A stretch of 10,715 nucleotides of DNA from Phoronis ovalis (taxonomy: Eukaryota > Phoronida > Phoronidae), in contig JAOXYB010060768.1 of the NCBI GenBank assembly GCA_028565635.1, forward strand, positions 1 to 10,715, written 5' to 3'. Positions 8,631-10,715 of the stretch are shown in pieces. Below the pieces are notes generated by a model, which made no database searches, had not been told where the DNA came from, and saw nothing but the letters and a program-made list of their open reading frames with translations. The position numbers and the translations under genes were made by a program. Within the stretch, counting starts at the first letter, position 1, and each line of letters opens with the position of its first letter.

Positions 8631-9420
8631 TGTTGCTTAAAGAATATCAGTCTTGCTATAATCTTATTGTTGTTCCTTTGAATTATCACGTTTACACAAT
8701 TCCTCCATATTTACAACTGATATTATTTTATGATTATGTCGATGTCTGCATGTAAAAAATACACTGGGAAACCAGCATTTGGGGCTGCAGCAGAACTATG
8801 AAAGTAATGGGCATTGAATCTGTACTATTGAAAAACTCTTCTCCACAAATATGGTTTTTTTTGCTAGTTTCTGTGGTAAATGCATCAAATATTGATTCCC
8901 AGCAAATGGATGAGGTAATCACCGTCTGTTAGTCCTTGTAATTTCATTGTTCTACATTGCAAGTCATGTAAACTGTATTAACTAAAATATTTAAAGAGAA
9001 AGTTTGGACGTTTTTGTTAACTTTTTGAAGCTTTGTTTATTTTTTGAATTGTTTTGCTTATAAAGCATATTTTAATGGAAATATGTTATCCAGTTTGCTG
9101 TGTAATCTGTGGAATGTAATCAATTATTGATTCTTTCACAATTCTGTTGCTAGTTGTGTAGTGTCATATATTTGAATGTAAAGTTTTGCTTCCTTTATGA
9201 ACGCTTGCACATAGTTATCAGCTTTAATATGCTACACTATATGTTATTGTTGGTAATTTGAGGGAAGGTATCAAATTCATACTGACATTAAGGATTATGA
9301 AAAAAGCCAAAGAATATAACTCTATCCAGTTTGAATGAGACAAGTCTGAAATGATGTCTAGGGAATAATATAGTAGTTTTTCTTTACTTCTCATTTATTA
9401 CATTTTATTTTAGTAGTCTA

Positions 9421-9474
9421 GAGCAGTTGCAATTTCCTAGTCTTCTTGGTAGAGCTGTAGCAGTTTCCTAGTCT
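9421..9474 (+). repeat. Short tandem duplication, 31-bp period
   Basis: GAGCAGTTGCAATTTCCTAG... at 9421-9443 and GAGCTGTAGCAGTTTCCTAG... at 9452-9474 match at 20 of 23 positions. A related TTTGCAATTCCT follows at 9480-9491. This is a small decayed duplication downstream of the MAP1 stop. Confidence 0.5.
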
Positions 9475-9876
9475 CATCATTTGCAATTCCTTTGTGGCCA
9501 TTTGTTATCTTGGTCAATTATTTGGTATTAATGAAATATCAATATATTGTGATATTGCAAGGTGTTAAGCCAGGATGAAAATGTTGCTGCAGTATCATGC
9601 TTTGTCTTGATCAATCAGTTCAGGCATATTGAATAGGGTGCGTACGTTCTTGAATGTATCTCAATATTAAACACCTGGCAGTAAACCTGTCTTAGAAACC
9701 GTGTAAGGAGGCAATGCTACAGATTATTAACAGTACTTTCATTAGACATTTTGATTTGTTAGTGTCTTTTTCTTCTGTGCTTTGTGTATTTTCCCCAGAA
9801 TATGTGATACAATATATTTTTTTGCATTTTATGTAGTACAAATTTGCTCAGATTATAACCATCGTATGCATGCCAA

Positions 9877-9882
9877 AATAAA
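9877..9882 (+). terminator. Distal AATAAA polyadenylation signal candidate
   Basis: A canonical hexamer in GCCAAAATAAAATG, followed by TGTATGCTGTATT, a plausible GT-rich downstream element. If used by MAP1 it would give a 3' UTR of about 1.4 kb. Confidence 0.4.
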
Positions 9883-9901
9883 ATGTATGCTGTATTAAAA
9901 A

Positions 9902-10144
9902 ATGAATCTTCGTTATCTTCTTACGTATTTCATATTCGTCATATTCGGCCTTTCTGTGGCATCATACATACTGAAGCAAACAGTCTTCGTAGCTATCTTC
10001 CTAAGAGTAAAGTATAGGAGATACTGGCAACAACAAAAAGTTACGGTTACCAGCAAGACTAGAACCACGAGGAACTTTTACCCAATAAGAAGCAACTGCT
10101 TGTGCTTAAAGTATGCAGTGTTCAAATTCGAATGTCATCCTTGA
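9902..10144 (+). CDS. Small hypothetical ORF with hydrophobic N-terminus
   Basis: An 80-codon ATG-started frame. Its first 35 or so residues are strongly hydrophobic (YLLTYFIFVIFGLSVASYIL, then VFVAIFL), followed by a basic segment (RVKYRRYWQQQK) and a Cys-containing tail, an arrangement resembling a signal anchor plus stem. The stretch 9905-10090 has more CG dinucleotides than its flanks, which slightly favours a coding or inserted origin. I do not recognise the protein. It begins just after an AATAAA and an A-run, so it could equally be chance, a retro-inserted fragment, or the first exon of a downstream gene. Confidence 0.15.
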   Translation: MNLRYLLTYFIFVIFGLSVASYILKQTVFVAIFLRVKYRRYWQQQKVTVTSKTRTTRNFYPIRSNCLCLKYAVFKFECHP

Positions 10145-10229
10145 GGTGTCAACAACAACACAGAATTGAAACTAAATATTAATTTTATACACATAGCATT
10201 AAGCGAAAATGAAAAGTTGCTTTGGGCCG

Positions 10230-10235
10230 AATAAA
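10230..10235 (+). terminator. AATAAA polyadenylation signal candidate
   Basis: A canonical hexamer in GGGCCGAATAAAAATAG, about 85 nt after the end of the small ORF at 9902-10144. It has a weak downstream element. Confidence 0.25.
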
Positions 10236-10425
10236 AATAGTATTCTCTAAAAAACTGATGATTGTGTGAAATGGAATGTATAGGTATTACAAAATTTTGT
10301 GAAAAAAACTCTTAAACAGTTTATGAGGAATGATAAGCTTGGTGACTTGGATTCGGTAAACGTAATATGTCTTTCTCTGCACGGGTTCTCTGTTGGGAAA
10401 TGTCCCCTTGTAGACTTCGGCCGCA

Positions 10426-10431
10426 AATAAA
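10426..10431 (+). terminator. AATAAA polyadenylation signal candidate
   Basis: A canonical hexamer in CCGCAAATAAAAAATG, followed directly by TGTGTTTATTTC, a good GT/T-rich downstream element. Which transcript would use it is unknown. Confidence 0.3.
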
Positions 10432-10502
10432 AAATGTGTTTATTTCACTATCAACTTGTCGATCTTTTTTCCTTTTTCTAATGCTTTCTCCATTTCAATC
10501 AG

Positions 10503-10573
10503 TTTTTCAAGTCCATCGATCAAAAGTTGTACCAGTTGTACCTGAAGAGATTAAATTGAAGTGCATACGTTAA
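10503..10573 (+). CDS. Possible short terminal exon of an unidentified gene
   Basis: A long pyrimidine tract (about 10464-10499, TTTTTTCCTTTTTCTAATGC and onward) ends in AATCAG, a convincing acceptor, at 10501-10502. The frame after it encodes FQVHRSKVVPVVPEEIKLKC-I-R and stops at TAA (10571-10573), with AATAAA 101 nt further on. The layout looks like a last coding exon plus a short 3' UTR, but the peptide matches nothing I know and no upstream exon can be paired with it here. Chance is the main alternative. Confidence 0.15.
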
Positions 10574-10673
10574 ATTTAAACATATCAACGACTATTTTCA
10601 CGTATATATGTATTCATGGATGTTTGTTGTTGATGTGACTGACATCCAGGAGATCCAGACCTACTGCTCATTG

Positions 10674-10679
10674 AATAAA
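10674..10679 (+). terminator. AATAAA polyadenylation signal candidate
   Basis: A canonical hexamer in CATTGAATAAACG. It would serve the possible exon at 10503-10573. A short (GA)5 run follows at 10701-10710, near the window edge. Confidence 0.25.
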
Positions 10680-10715
10680 CGAATCAGTATGCCCTCAAAA
10701 GAGAGAGAGATATAC

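Larger units (their letters stand above)
8631..9901. other. AT-rich non-coding stretch (distal 3' UTR or intergenic)
   Basis: There is no reading frame with family similarity on either strand; the short antisense frame at 8734-8922 is in low-information sequence. The stretch holds a 31-bp-period duplication (9421-9474) and ends with an AATAAA at 9877. It may be the distal part of a long MAP1 3' UTR, which neuronal genes often have, or intergenic DNA. Confidence 0.45.

Noticed and set aside
1-10715. Search for tRNA, rRNA, CRISPR arrays, prokaryotic operons, viral or transposase genes.
   Set aside because: None was seen. The repeats present lack CRISPR regularity and no mobile-element protein is encoded.

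Overview
This is a eukaryotic, animal genomic window. It is AT-rich, has introns with canonical splice sites, and carries the 3' part of one protein-coding gene on the + strand. The gene is a microtubule-associated protein 1 (MAP1) family member, the family that includes vertebrate MAP1A/MAP1B/MAP1S and insect Futsch. From memory of the families, the conserved ends look closer to the arthropod/protostome Futsch type (for example the stretch VNLYHKVGHGTLDM and the C-terminal SCSAYRLEF). I therefore infer a protostome invertebrate, possibly an arthropod, but cannot name the species.

Layout. Positions 1-2762 are non-coding and are read as the 3' part of a long intron. This begins with a degenerate array of about 30-40-bp units (about 23-332) and later holds a 20-bp imperfect inverted repeat (1911-1998). 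A 156-nt internal coding exon lies at 2763-2918. A 1,445-nt intron follows (2919-4363). Then comes a very large terminal coding exon (4364-8508), which holds most of the N-terminal conserved domain, the whole disordered middle of the heavy chain, the likely heavy/light-chain processing site and the complete light chain. Splicing G|GT across the intron recreates the conserved T-G-x-x-I-L-Q segment, so the exon join is well supported. The upstream exons encoding the protein's first residues are outside the window.

From 8509 on there is an AT-rich 3' UTR or intergenic region. It has several AATAAA signals (8601, 9877, 10230, 10426, 10674), a 31-bp-period duplication (9421-9474), and two weak coding candidates: an 80-residue ORF with a hydrophobic N-terminus, and a possible short terminal exon near 10503.

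How it works. MAP1 proteins are made as one precursor, cut into heavy and light chains that stay associated and bind microtubules (and, in the light chain, actin), mainly in neurons. This copy shows an N-terminal degenerate metallo-beta-lactamase-like domain, a basic Ser/Pro-rich block with a candidate EB-binding SxIP motif, an acidic repeat-bearing middle, a candidate cleavage motif, a Lys/Thr/Ala-rich linker and the conserved C-terminal domain. No new mobile or defence system is visible. The most interesting material is the lineage-specific internal repeats of the heavy chain and the repeat array in the intron.
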